DNA of 64,000 bases from Robertmurraya sp. FSL R5-0851 (GCF_038002965.1 NZ_JBBOOE010000001.1:570501-634500); one strand, 5' to 3'. Positions 27,494 to 35,697 are shown, numbered from the stretch's first letter. A program made the numbers and translations. Notes: a model not told the origin generated them from the letters alone.

Positions 27494-27544
27494 ATCATAG
27501 TTAAGAGTGTCTCATAAGACTTATCTCAAAAACGAGGTGAAATT

Positions 27545-28120
27545 TTGCAGAAAATCGGTTATGTACGCGTCAGTTCGACTAGCCAAAATCCTTCAAGGCA
27601 ATTTCGGCAATTGAACGAAATTGGAATGGATATTATTTATGAAGAAAAAATTTCAGGAGCCACAAAAGATCGTGAACAACTTCAAAAAATGTTAGAGGAT
27701 TTACAGGAAGGTGACATTATTTATGTTACAGATTTAACTCGGATCACTCGAAGTACGCAAGATTTATTTGAATTGATTGATTTAATACGAAATAATAAGG
27801 CAAGCTTAAAATCATTTAAGGATACATGGCTAGATTTATCAGAAGATAATCCATATAGCCAATTCTTAATTACGGTAATGGCTGGTGTTAACCAATTAGA
27901 GCGAGACCTTATTCGTATGCGTCAGCGTGAAGGAATTGAGCTCGCAAAGAAAGAAGGGAAGTTTAAAGGACGGTTAAAGAAATATCATAAAAATCACGCA
28001 GGAATGAATTATGCAGTAAAGCTATATAAAGAAGGAAATATGACTGTAAATCAAATTTGTGAAATTACAAATGTATCTAGAGCTTCTTTATATAGAAAGC
28101 TATCGGAAGGAAAAAAATAA
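27545..28120 (+). CDS. tnpR: TnpR resolvase of the Tn1546-like element
   Basis: This 191-residue serine recombinase has the catalytic Ser in YVRVSSTSQNPSRQF and active-site Args in VTDLTRITRS. The long helix is QLERDLIRMRQREG and the C-terminal HTH is VNQICEITNVSRASLYRKL. Length and sequence fit ORF2 of Tn1546. The TTG start follows GAGGTG. It is divergent from tnpA, from which it is now separated by the 7-kb Tn552-like element. The catalytic gene is intact. Confidence 0.92.
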   Translation: MQKIGYVRVSSTSQNPSRQFRQLNEIGMDIIYEEKISGATKDREQLQKMLEDLQEGDIIYVTDLTRITRSTQDLFELIDLIRNNKASLKSFKDTWLDLSEDNPYSQFLITVMAGVNQLERDLIRMRQREGIELAKKEGKFKGRLKKYHKNHAGMNYAVKLYKEGNMTVNQICEITNVSRASLYRKLSEGKK

Positions 28121-28753
28121 GCATTCATTACTTATATTAAAAATTTCCGGGGATTGTGAATCACAAACGAAGGTTGTTTTTATAAAGTCATGGTCTAATT
28201 AAAACAATTGCTGTCCCAAGAGCATACTTGAGACTGAAAAGGCAGCAGCAGGTGGTAAAACATTAGAATTTTCTTTAGATAACTTTCCCATTTTGCTGTC
28301 ATGGATGGACTGGAAAGTAAATTTCCCTCTATTGCTTCACAAAGTATATACCATCTTACTTCGATCGGTTTATAGTTTATAAACCAATCCCACTTGCTGC
28401 ATTATCATCAAACAGACTGACCTTTTTAAAGGAAAACAAGTAAAATCAAAGGTTTTAAAAGCAAGGCAGGAAAGGGATTTGAAGCAATTTTAACTGTCAA
28501 TAATGATAAGGTTAGTTTCAAATTCCACTACCTGAAGGTGTCACATTAATTTTCTACATCGGTGGAGGCGTTGCGTTACTTGTAAGTTTCATAGTGTTTT
28601 TCCTCATCACCCTGTTCACCAAGAAATAACCGGGACACAGGGACTAGGTTCGTTGCCCCAACTGAAAGATGAATCAGCACCTAAAAATTTGGGTTCCACT
28701 CATTATCTCTCTTGCATAGGATATTTTAGCAATTTGAGGAGGGATTGAGTAAA
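28121..28753 (+). other. Degenerate region downstream of tnpR
   Basis: No complete gene is present. Broken frames are visible: KAAAGGKTLEFSLDNFPILL (about 28230), DLFKGKQVKSKVLKA then, after a frameshift, GKGFEAILTVNNDKVSFKF (about 28420-28520). A hydrophobic tail LIFYIGGGVALLVSFIVFF ends in ITLFTKK before a stop at about 28629. They look like ends of one or two decayed genes; the middle piece weakly recalls the tail of type IA topoisomerases. Confidence 0.4.
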
Positions 28754-29302
28754 ATGAATTATGTAACATATGGATACCCATATCATTATTATCACCATCA
28801 TCATCACCACCACCCATATTACACGCATGTTCCTATGCCTTACTACTATTGGGGATACCATTACCCACATATGGAAAGGGAAGTACGCCAGTTCACTGAT
28901 CAAGGTAAGCAGCCATTTGTAATCAATATCAATGAAGCTACAAAGCAAAACAATAATTTTCGCACTGCGATTTGGACAGGAACTTACCTACAGCTAACAT
29001 TAATGAGTTTGCAACCTGGGGAAGATATCGGTTTAGAAATACATCCTGATGTGGACCAATTCCTACGTGTTGAACAAGGCGATGGAATTGTTCAAATGGG
29101 GAAAAACAGAAATCAGTTAGACTTTGTAAGACAAATTACTGACGACTCAGCCATTTTTGTTCCAGCAGGGTATTGGCACAACCTAACAAATACAGGAAAT
29201 ATCCCATTAAAACTTTATTCAATCTATGCACCACCAAATCATCCATTCGGAACCGTCCATAAAACAAAAGCAGATGCGATGGAAGCTGAACACGAACACT
29301 AA
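28754..29302 (+). CDS. Cupin-domain protein with His/Tyr-rich N-terminus
   Basis: This 182-residue protein begins with a His/Tyr-rich stretch (YPYHYYHHHHHHHPYYTHVP). A single cupin domain follows: motif 1 in GLEIHPDVDQFLRVEQGDG, motif 2 in FVPAGYWHNLTNTGN, giving a His3-type metal site. Related Bacillus proteins resemble mannose-6-phosphate isomerase-type cupins and are often spore-associated. GGAGGG lies 11 bases before the ATG at 28754. Substrate and role are unknown; it is transposon cargo. Confidence 0.8.
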   Translation: MNYVTYGYPYHYYHHHHHHHPYYTHVPMPYYYWGYHYPHMEREVRQFTDQGKQPFVININEATKQNNNFRTAIWTGTYLQLTLMSLQPGEDIGLEIHPDVDQFLRVEQGDGIVQMGKNRNQLDFVRQITDDSAIFVPAGYWHNLTNTGNIPLKLYSIYAPPNHPFGTVHKTKADAMEAEHEH

Positions 29303-29403
29303 GCTGTCGACTCTAATGATGGACAAAGTGGGTCAAGGGACCCTATCTCGAGATCTGGCAAAGAATAGCTCAGCATAGTTTTGTAGTTTTTTTAGGTGAA
29401 AGT

Positions 29404-29432
29404 ACAAAAAAAGATAGCGACTAATCGCTACC
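29404..29432 (-). terminator. Terminator of the 30-residue peptide gene
   Basis: GGTAGCGA-TTAG-TCGCTATC followed by TTTTTTTT on the minus strand begins two bases after the peptide gene stop. Confidence 0.75.
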
Positions 29433-29434
29433 GT

Positions 29435-29527
29435 TTAACTTTCCTTTTTTATTTTTCTAATAATAAATAGGGTAATTATCGAAATGATCACTGTAAGAAT
29501 GGAAATGAAAAAAGATATGTTTAACAT
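29435..29527 (-). CDS. 30-residue single-span membrane peptide
   Basis: The peptide starts MLNISFFISILTVIISIITL, continues FIIRKIKKES and stops: one hydrophobic helix and a basic tail. A strong TTGGAGG lies 8 bases before the ATG and a clean terminator follows the stop. Such small peptides include type I toxins and membrane regulators, but no family is recognised. It is too short for usual gene callers. Confidence 0.55.
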   Translation of the reverse strand: MLNISFFISILTVIISIITLFIIRKIKKES

Positions 29528-29634
29528 GAAAGATACCTCCAATCTTGTCCATTTTGTTTATATAAGTTATTATATGAATATAATAATGATGGATGGGAAA
29601 GGGGAGTATATCCCCTAACCCATTGCTGTGATTC

Positions 29635-29677
29635 AGAACTCTCATTCTTCTTGGCTGTTGGATGAGGGTTCTTTTTC
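29635..29677 (+). terminator. Hairpin terminator
   Basis: AGAACTCTCAT...ATGAGGGTTCT with a following TTTTT. No clear plus-strand gene precedes it; it could end an unannotated small RNA. Confidence 0.55.
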
Positions 29678-29678
29678 T

Positions 29679-29774
29679 CTACTCTTCTTTACTAACAATA
29701 CTGTCGTCAAATTTATTATTGCGATAGGTAAGGTTAACTATCGAAGAGAGAAGAACTATCACATTCTCCATCAT
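29679..29774 (-). CDS. Possible 31-residue peptide
   Basis: MMENVIVLLSSIVNLTYRNN and 11 more residues follow a strong AAGGGGGTGG site. The short hydrophobic start recalls small holin-like toxin peptides of Firmicutes but is weak. The adjoining hairpin at 29635-29677 lies just past its stop. Confidence 0.3.
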   Translation of the reverse strand: MMENVIVLLSSIVNLTYRNNKFDDSIVSKEE

Positions 29775-29900
29775 TACCACCCCCTTCTTTCGGGGGATTG
29801 AAGGTGTTCTGTATCTCACCTTCTATAACCATTAGCGCTTTCGTCCCAATACCCATTAATCGGAATAGGTATACCACGAAAATTAACTGTACCTACTACT

Positions 29901-30266
29901 TTGTTGTCTACAATGGAATCAATGGTAAGTATACCTCTAATAATGGATCTCCCCGCAATAGAAGCATCAATCCCCCATACGGATGGAAAGGGGATACTAA
30001 CTTTGAAGGAACTCACACAAATGGCTCGGGAAAAAATAGAGGAGCAAATCCGCAAAACGTATCAAACTGCTTTTAAAGAGGGTATAGATATTTACAATTT
30101 GGGCGAATCTTTGTATCGCAAACATCCACATCAATGGAAGAGCATTGCCACAGGAAAACGGCAACTCGTTTTAAACCAAGATTCCCTGCGCCATGTTAAG
30201 GTTGAGGTGAATATTGTTTACCCTGGAAGATATAAATTACATGAACATGGTGAATCCACCTCGTGA
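29901..30266 (+). pseudogene. Remnant: C-terminal part of a Ger(x)C germinant-receptor lipoprotein
   Basis: About 120 codons are open. The last 80 resemble the end of GerAC/GerKC-type proteins: EEQIRKTYQTAFKEGIDIYN, then GESLYRKHPHQWKSI and VKVEVNIVYPGRYKL. The signal peptide and the first two domains (about 250 residues) are missing. GerC lipoproteins are parts of spore germinant receptors. The gene probably decayed after joining the transposon. Confidence 0.7.
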
Positions 30267-30289
30267 TTCTGGCAAGTGAAATTATTAAC

Positions 30290-30332
30290 TCACCTTGCTT
30301 CTTCTGCTTAGCGTTGGGGAAGCAAGGTTTTT
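30290..30332 (+). terminator. Terminator after the Ger(x)C remnant
   Basis: ACCTTGCTTC...GAAGCAAGGT with TTTTGTTT, 25 bases after the stop. It is also close to the right transposon end. Confidence 0.75.
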
Positions 30333-30348
30333 GTTTCCAAAAAAATAG

Positions 30349-30386
30349 TTTAACGTTGTAAATCCGCATTTTCCTGACGGAACCCC
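30349..30386 (-). repeat. Right 38-bp terminal inverted repeat of the transposon
   Basis: Reverse complement GGGGTTCCGTCAGGAAAATG onward. It differs from the left end at 3 of 38 positions, two of them at bases 5-6. It is followed by TCTTA, the target duplication. Confidence 0.92.
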
Positions 30387-30810
30387 TCTTAGGACTATCT
30401 GTACTATCCTCTTCCATTTTTGTAGTTGTTTCTTCCATTTTTTGGGAAACTTTATCGATTTTTTCAGTTGCCGTTTCTAGTTTTTTATTCGCATTAATAA
30501 TTATGGGAGTTAGAGTCTTCTTTAAAAACACAATTATTAATTGAATCGTAGCAATTGTAATTTTAAACAGAGCACTTGATATTTTCCAAATAGAATAAAT
30601 TAGGAACTCTAAAAATGAAATAAGTAATAAAAGAAAACGATTGTCGGTGGTGGATTGTTTAAAACTTTTTAAAGCTTTTATACCTTCAGGAAAAACATTT
30701 GGAAATAGTTTATCAATACTTCCAATTAAGGAGATTAATCCAAATAATACCCACACTAATATTTTGGCAGAATTTAAAAAATGACCAATACTCTTCAAAG
30801 TATCCATCAT
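30387..30810 (-). pseudogene. Small membrane protein gene interrupted by the transposon (5' part)
   Basis: This encodes about 141 native residues: two to three membrane segments (SAKILVWVLFGLISLIGSID, then FLLLLISFLEFLIYSIW) and a coiled-coil-like tail (KLETATEKIDKVSQKMEETT). The frame then runs into the transposon as RGSVRKMRI and ends only at 30196. In the uninterrupted gene it ends SPKSRSFRHI (see 7962-7989). Function is unknown. Because only about seven residues are replaced, the product could still work. Confidence 0.75.
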
Positions 30811-30904
30811 AAATCCATTCCTTTATCTAAAATATTCATCAAAACTAGGATAATATTACTGATGTAATAGTACTATAATTCTTTCGTTTTTAATAGATAG
30901 TTTT

Positions 30905-31180
30905 TAAGAAGTTCTACAGAATTAACTTCAAAAAACAATCATGATCTTTCGCTCTTAACCCAGGAATGAAAATTGGTTCCCCACTCCATAATGTAGATAC
31001 CACAAACAGTGAGTATATGACGTGGCTCTTATTGGTGGTCTTACCCTGTACAAAAAACTGTTGGAATGAATTTGGTGCACAACCCATTGTTAGCTCTCTC
31101 CTATGAGAGATGACTACGAACAGAAAAATGCTTAATTTCAAATTCATTCCACTGTTTGTGGAATATAATTCTGGAAGGTT
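30905..31180 (+). ncRNA. Candidate bridge RNA region upstream of the second IS110-family transposase
   Basis: About 275 non-coding bases precede the transposase start, with local inverted repeats such as CTCTCTCCTATGAGAGATG and CATTCCACTGTTTGTGGAAT. In IS110-group elements the bridge RNA is encoded upstream of the gene. The fold was not computed and the element ends are not defined. Confidence 0.4.
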
Positions 31181-31186
31181 GAACAA

Positions 31187-32320
31187 ATGGAAACATTGTA
31201 CAAACGGTGTGCTGGCTTGGATGTTCACTCAGAGACTATTGTAGCCTGTGTCCTAATGGGTGAATCAGAGGCAGACCTGGTAAAAGAAACTGAAACATTT
31301 CCTACTATGACTAAAGACTTGTTTCGGCTTCTAAAGTGGTTAGAAGAAAAACAGGTAACTCATATTGCGATGGAAAGCACTGGCGTTTACTGGAAACCTG
31401 TTTATAACATCTTAGAAGATTTTTTTGATATTACCTTGGCAAACGCACAAAGAATCAAAAACGTTCCCGGTAGAAAGACAGATGTGTCAGATGCAGAATG
31501 GATTGCCAAATTATTAAGACATGGATTAATAGAGAAGAGCTTTGTTCCTCCAGAGGACATAAGAAATCTAAGGGATCTAACTCGTCTCCGCAAGAAATGG
31601 ATTGGTCATATGACATCTGAAAAGAATCGAATCCAAAAGGTACTTGAGACTTCAAATATCAAATTAAGTACAGTAATTTCAGATGTATTTGGAGTTTCCG
31701 GCAGGAAACTTTTAGAACAACTAATGTCTAATGGTTACTTAGATCAAAAAGACGTTGAACAAAGAATTCATGGTCGAATGGCTCATAAAAAACAGTCAAT
31801 TACGGACTCCTTGTTTGGTACGATAAATGACCACCAATTATTTCTTATCAAACAATCTTGGATGCACATTGTCTATCTAGAAGAGTTAATATCAGATATT
31901 GAAAAAAGGATAGATGAAATCTTAAAAGACTACAAAGAAGAAGTGGATATCATTGTCACGATGACAGGTATTAAAAAAGATACAGCAGCTACAATAATTG
32001 CAGAAATCGGAGTAAATATGGAACAATTTCCTACTTCCAAACATATTGCTTCCTGGGCAGGACTATCACCAGGAAATCATGAAAGTGCAGGGAAAAGAAA
32101 AAGCACACGGACGGTGAAAGGAAACCCTCATATTAAGTCAGCACTTTGCGAAGCTGCGTGGGCAGCATCACGAAGTAAAAACACCAGGTTATCCGCTAAA
32201 TATTGGTCACTAGCTGCAAGAAGAGGAAAGAAAAAAGCACTCGTTGCCATTGGACATCGAATGCTTACAATCATCTATCACATGCTAAAGAACAAAGAAC
32301 CCTACCATGAGTCAACATAA
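31187..32320 (+). CDS. IS110-family transposase (IS110 group)
   Basis: This 377-residue protein has the DEDD RuvC-like domain (CAGLDVHSETIVACVL, MESTGVYWKPV, GRKTDVSDAEWIAKLL). The C-terminal Transposase_20 domain carries TMTGIKKDTAATIIAEIG, the motif SWAGLSPGNHESAGKR and serine. GGAAGG lies 8 bases before the ATG. It is distinct from the transposase at 15312 and lies outside the Tn1546-like element, about 800 bases to its right. The frame is intact. Confidence 0.92.
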   Translation: METLYKRCAGLDVHSETIVACVLMGESEADLVKETETFPTMTKDLFRLLKWLEEKQVTHIAMESTGVYWKPVYNILEDFFDITLANAQRIKNVPGRKTDVSDAEWIAKLLRHGLIEKSFVPPEDIRNLRDLTRLRKKWIGHMTSEKNRIQKVLETSNIKLSTVISDVFGVSGRKLLEQLMSNGYLDQKDVEQRIHGRMAHKKQSITDSLFGTINDHQLFLIKQSWMHIVYLEELISDIEKRIDEILKDYKEEVDIIVTMTGIKKDTAATIIAEIGVNMEQFPTSKHIASWAGLSPGNHESAGKRKSTRTVKGNPHIKSALCEAAWAASRSKNTRLSAKYWSLAARRGKKKALVAIGHRMLTIIYHMLKNKEPYHEST

Positions 32321-32616
32321 ATTAGCAGTATAGACAAAAGTTAAAAAAGATATTCGAGATACCATAAATTTAGGTACCTCTGCTTTCCTATTGCAAAAAT
32401 TGCATTAATAATATCATTAACACAACTGATCTTGTTTAAACCCATATTTATTTTCACAGAAAAAGAAAATAAATATAGCCCTTAAAAAACTCTAGCTCTA
32501 GCAGGACTTTTAATAAACTCTCTCCTGAAGGAGGCCTACCATCAGGAGAGAGAGCATTATGACATGTCGCCCCTGCTTTTCTCTGTCCAACATTTCCACA
32601 AAGGGAAAGCATGAGC
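32321..32616. other. Gap after the IS110-family gene
   Basis: It holds a stable hairpin at 32517-32554 (CTCTCTCCTGA...TCAGGAGAGAG) with no T-run. Nothing else is recognised; the right end of the IS110-family element probably lies within the first tens of bases. Confidence 0.5.
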
Positions 32617-32815
32617 TTATGACGTGAAAGCCGGGAAAAATAGAAGCTTACGCGTCATAAGAAGAGGTTTATGACATGAAAGCCGAGAAAAATAGAAGCA
32701 TCTGTGTCATAAGAAGAGGTTTATGACATGAAAGCCGAGAAAAATAGAAGCATCTGTGTTAAGAAGAGTTTTATGACGCGAGAGCTATAAAAACAGAAAC
32801 GCTCGCGTCATAAAA
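32617..32815. repeat. Tandem palindromic repeat, 50-52 bp period, four copies
   Basis: Units begin TTATGAC at 32617, 32669, 32721 and 32771. Three of the four end with GTCATAA, so most units are inverted-repeat hairpins around AAAGCCGAGAAAAATAGAAG-like centres. Confidence 0.85.
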
Positions 32816-32819
32816 CTTT

Positions 32820-32990
32820 TTCGAGGAGTCCATACGTCGCTAAACGGGCCCTTTCGCTTTTCGTTGTCCAGCTCCGCCTCCTTGACCCTCGAGGTCATAA
32901 GCCAACTCGCTCCAGAAGGCAGGACTTCCTGCGCGATTCGTCTTTTCCCAGACCCCCCTGACCAAGATGCCTCCGCTTTTCTTTTTGCAA
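32820..32990. repeat. Interspersed non-coding repeat of Bacillaceae type
   Basis: It contains CTTTTCGTTGTCCAGCTCCG, then CTCCAGAAGGCAGGACTTCC. GC-rich sequences of this kind are scattered in many Bacillus and Geobacillus genomes. A 71-codon frame across it is not a gene. Confidence 0.55.
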
Positions 32991-33043
32991 ATAAGGTCAA
33001 TAAATTAAATAAATCCCGTTATAGGATATTTCTCTGAATCTAG

Positions 33044-33071
33044 TATGATAGTAGTATCGTAAGCGATTACA
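33044..33071 (+). promoter_or_regulatory. rhaBA promoter -10 and candidate cre site
   Basis: TATGAT at 33044-33049 is a likely -10. CGTAAGCGATTACA at 33058-33071 matches the CcpA cre consensus TGWAARCGYTWNCA at all but two or so positions and lies at the expected transcription start. Repression by preferred sugars is likely. Confidence 0.45.
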
Positions 33072-33089
33072 CCTAAAGGAGCGTTGAGG

Positions 33090-34376
33090 ATGAACAAGTA
33101 CAGTATTGCTGTTGATATTGGTGCTTCAAGTGGAAGATTAATGTTAGGCCATAGAGAAAATGGACAATTACAGTTAAGCGAATTATATCGATTTGAGAAT
33201 CAAATCGTACAAAAAGGCAATCATTTTTGCTGGGAGCTTGATCGACTGTTTGATGAAATCAAAACAGGATTAAAAAAGTGCCGTGAACTTGGTATCCAAC
33301 CAGATAGCATCGGGATTGACACATGGGCGGTAGATTTTGTCTTACTAGATGAAAATGACCAGCCGCTAACGGAGGCCGTATCCTACCGTGATCCACGAAC
33401 CGATGGCATGATGGAAGAGGTATTCGAGCTCATCTCCAAGGAACGCCTTTACCTAGAAACAGGCATCCAATTTCAAAAGTTCAACACGATTTATCAGTTA
33501 TATTCCTTGAAAAAAAATCATCCTGACATCTTAGCAAAAGCAAAATCCTTTTTAATGATTCCGGATTATTTGAACTTTTTACTAACAGGGAAAAAATCGA
33601 ACGAATATACAAACGCAACATCCACACAGCTAGTCAATGCATTTACGAAAAAATGGGATTACGAGCTGCTAGATATATTAGGCATAAATAAGGACATGTT
33701 CCATGAAATACAGATGCCAAAGACGATTCTAGGGAACTTGAAGGAAGAGCTAGTAACGGAGCTTGGCTTTGATATGAACGTGATTCTCCCTGCCACACAT
33801 GATACCGGATCGGCGGTTTATCGCTTCCGTTTCTTGAAAAATATTATGGGGCTTTGGATGATTCAAGAGGTTAAGCGAAATTACAATCACGAGTACTCGT
33901 TCGCTAGACTGGTAGAACTAGCGGAAGAGGCGGGAGACTTCCGTGCAATCGTTAACGTCAACGATGATCGATTCTTAAAGCCGGACAACATGATCCAAGA
34001 AATCATGAATTATTGCATCGAGACGGGACAAAGTGTTCCAAGTACACCTGGGGAAGTGGCGAAATGTGTGTATGATAGTTTAGCCGCTAGCTATAAAGAA
34101 ACCATCGGAGAAATTGAAAGCATCTTTGAGAAGTCATTTGACAAGATCAATGTTATCGGTGGTGGCTGTCAAAATGAAATGCTGAATCAGCTTGTGGCGG
34201 ATGTGACAAACAAAGAAGTGCTCGCTGGTCCGATTGAAGCCACAGCTATTGGGAATATCGTAGCTCAATTGATGGCATTAGGTGAAATTACGGATCTAGA
34301 GGAAGCACGTTCTGTCATCAAACAATCTTTTGAAGTAAAAAAATACGAACCTATTAAATCAGTAGCCAACTCATAA
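33090..34376 (+). CDS. rhaB: Rhamnulokinase with internal in-frame deletion
   Basis: This is an FGGY-family kinase that phosphorylates L-rhamnulose. The N-terminal domain starts NKYSIAVDIGASSGRLMLGH. The protein has 428 residues, against about 480 in the family. At about residue 244, ATHDTGSAV joins directly to YRFRFLKNIMGLWM. The roughly 50 residues that normally lie between, including the SSGTWS-type nucleotide-binding segment, are missing. The kinase is therefore probably impaired. GGAG lies 8 bases before the ATG. It lies directly upstream of rhaA. Confidence 0.88.
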   Translation: MNKYSIAVDIGASSGRLMLGHRENGQLQLSELYRFENQIVQKGNHFCWELDRLFDEIKTGLKKCRELGIQPDSIGIDTWAVDFVLLDENDQPLTEAVSYRDPRTDGMMEEVFELISKERLYLETGIQFQKFNTIYQLYSLKKNHPDILAKAKSFLMIPDYLNFLLTGKKSNEYTNATSTQLVNAFTKKWDYELLDILGINKDMFHEIQMPKTILGNLKEELVTELGFDMNVILPATHDTGSAVYRFRFLKNIMGLWMIQEVKRNYNHEYSFARLVELAEEAGDFRAIVNVNDDRFLKPDNMIQEIMNYCIETGQSVPSTPGEVAKCVYDSLAASYKETIGEIESIFEKSFDKINVIGGGCQNEMLNQLVADVTNKEVLAGPIEATAIGNIVAQLMALGEITDLEEARSVIKQSFEVKKYEPIKSVANS

Positions 34377-34394
34377 TCGGAGAGGAAGAATATC

Positions 34395-35648
34395 ATGACG
34401 ATTAAGGAAAACTTTGAATTAGCAAAGCAAGCATACTCAAAATGGGGAATCGATGTAGAAGACGTATTACAAAAACTAAAATCAGTACCTATTTCTATCC
34501 ACTGCTGGCAAGGCGATGATGTAGCAGGTTTTGAAGTGAATCCTAGCGAACTTTCTGGTGGAATTGATGTAACTGGAAACTACCCTGGAAAGGCAACGAC
34601 ACCTGAGCAATTGCGTAGCGACTTAGAAAAAGCACTTTCTCTTATTCCAGGTAAGCACCGTGTGAATCTTCATGCGATCTACGCAGAAACCAACGGGGAA
34701 GTAGTGGAACGTGATCAGCTAGAGCCGAAGCATTTTGAAAATTGGGTAGCTTGGGCGAAGGAACAAGGATTAGGGCTAGATTATAATCCAACCCTTTTCT
34801 CCCATCCAAAAGCATCAGATGGATTAACGCTTTCACATCCAGATGAAGAGATTCGTGAGTTTTGGATTAATCACTGTATTGGAAGTAGAAAAATCGGAGA
34901 GTATTTCGGAAAAGAACTCGGAACACCAGCATTAACAAACATTTGGATTCCAGATGGCTATAAGGATATCCCAAGTGATCGACTGACTCCAAGACAACGT
35001 TTAAAAGATTCTTTAGATAAAATTTTCGCTGTTCCTGTTGATGAGTCATACAATCTGGATGCGGTAGAAAGCAAAGTATTTGGAATTGGTTCTGAATCGT
35101 ATGTGGTTGGTTCTCACGAATTCTATTTAGGCTATGCATTAAAGAACGATAAAATCTGCTTACTAGATACAGGACACTATCATCCAACAGAAACGGTATC
35201 AAACAAAATTTCTTCAATGCTTTTATATAGTGATAAGGTAGCTCTTCATGTATCAAGACCGGTACGCTGGGATAGTGACCATGTGGTAATTTTAGATGAT
35301 GAACTAAAAGAAATAGCCCTTGAAGTGGTACGTAACGATGCACTGAATCGAGTCATCATCGGTCTTGATTTCTTTGATGCCAGTATCAACCGTGTAGCGG
35401 CTTGGACAATCGGTACAAGAAACATGGTGAAGGCATTGTTATACGCGATGCTTGTGCCAAACGAAAAATTAAAACAACTTCAAGAAGAAGGCAATTTTAC
35501 CGAAAGACTAGCATTAATGGAAGAATTCAAAACCTATCCGTTCGGAGCGATTTGGGATTACTATTGTGAACAAATGGGTGTGCCTGTAAAAGAGGCTTGG
35601 TTAGAAGAAGTAAAAGCCTACGAAAAAGAAGTATTATCAAAAAGATAA
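34395..35648 (+). CDS. rhaA: L-rhamnose isomerase
   Basis: This 417-residue enzyme converts L-rhamnose to L-rhamnulose in the cytoplasm. It has the full family length and landmarks: [28 protein letters not shown], metal-site regions [11 protein letters not shown] and [13 protein letters not shown], and [14 protein letters not shown] near the end. GGAGAGG precedes the ATG. It is cotranscribed with rhaB (18 bases apart) and followed by a terminator. Confidence 0.95.
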   Translation: MTIKENFELAKQAYSKWGIDVEDVLQKLKSVPISIHCWQGDDVAGFEVNPSELSGGIDVTGNYPGKATTPEQLRSDLEKALSLIPGKHRVNLHAIYAETNGEVVERDQLEPKHFENWVAWAKEQGLGLDYNPTLFSHPKASDGLTLSHPDEEIREFWINHCIGSRKIGEYFGKELGTPALTNIWIPDGYKDIPSDRLTPRQRLKDSLDKIFAVPVDESYNLDAVESKVFGIGSESYVVGSHEFYLGYALKNDKICLLDTGHYHPTETVSNKISSMLLYSDKVALHVSRPVRWDSDHVVILDDELKEIALEVVRNDALNRVIIGLDFFDASINRVAAWTIGTRNMVKALLYAMLVPNEKLKQLQEEGNFTERLALMEEFKTYPFGAIWDYYCEQMGVPVKEAWLEEVKAYEKEVLSKR

Positions 35649-35649
35649 C

Positions 35650-35697
35650 AAAAAAGATAAGTAGATCTTCCTTTATAGGGTCTACTATCTTTTTGTT
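35650..35697 (+). terminator. rhaBA terminator
   Basis: AAAGATAAGTAGA...TCTACTATCTTTTTG hairpin with T-run directly after rhaA. Confidence 0.75.

Larger units (their letters stand above)
7990..30386 (+). mobile_element. Tn3-family (Tn1546-like) transposon carrying a spoVA2mob-type operon, 22.4 kb
   Basis: Both ends are 38-bp inverted repeats beginning GGGGTAGCGTCAGG (left) and GGGGTTCCGTCAGG (right, on the minus strand), flanked by the 5-bp direct repeat TCTTA (7985-7989 and 30387-30391). Five-base duplications and 38-bp ends are typical of Tn3-family elements. It encodes a Tn1546-like TnpA (broken) and TnpR, plus a spore heat-resistance operon as known from the Tn1546-like elements of heat-resistant Bacillus strains. 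An additional 38-bp end at 17518, an IS110-family element, a Tn552-like transposon and an IS4-family element lie within it. Confidence 0.9.

Noticed and set aside
7990..30386. Vancomycin-resistance element, since TnpA and TnpR resemble those of Tn1546
   Set aside because: There are no van genes; the cargo is made of spore genes.
32785..33000. 71-codon frame on the minus strand before rhaB
   Set aside because: It lies in a GC-rich interspersed repeat of Bacillaceae that often yields false frames; no start signal is present.
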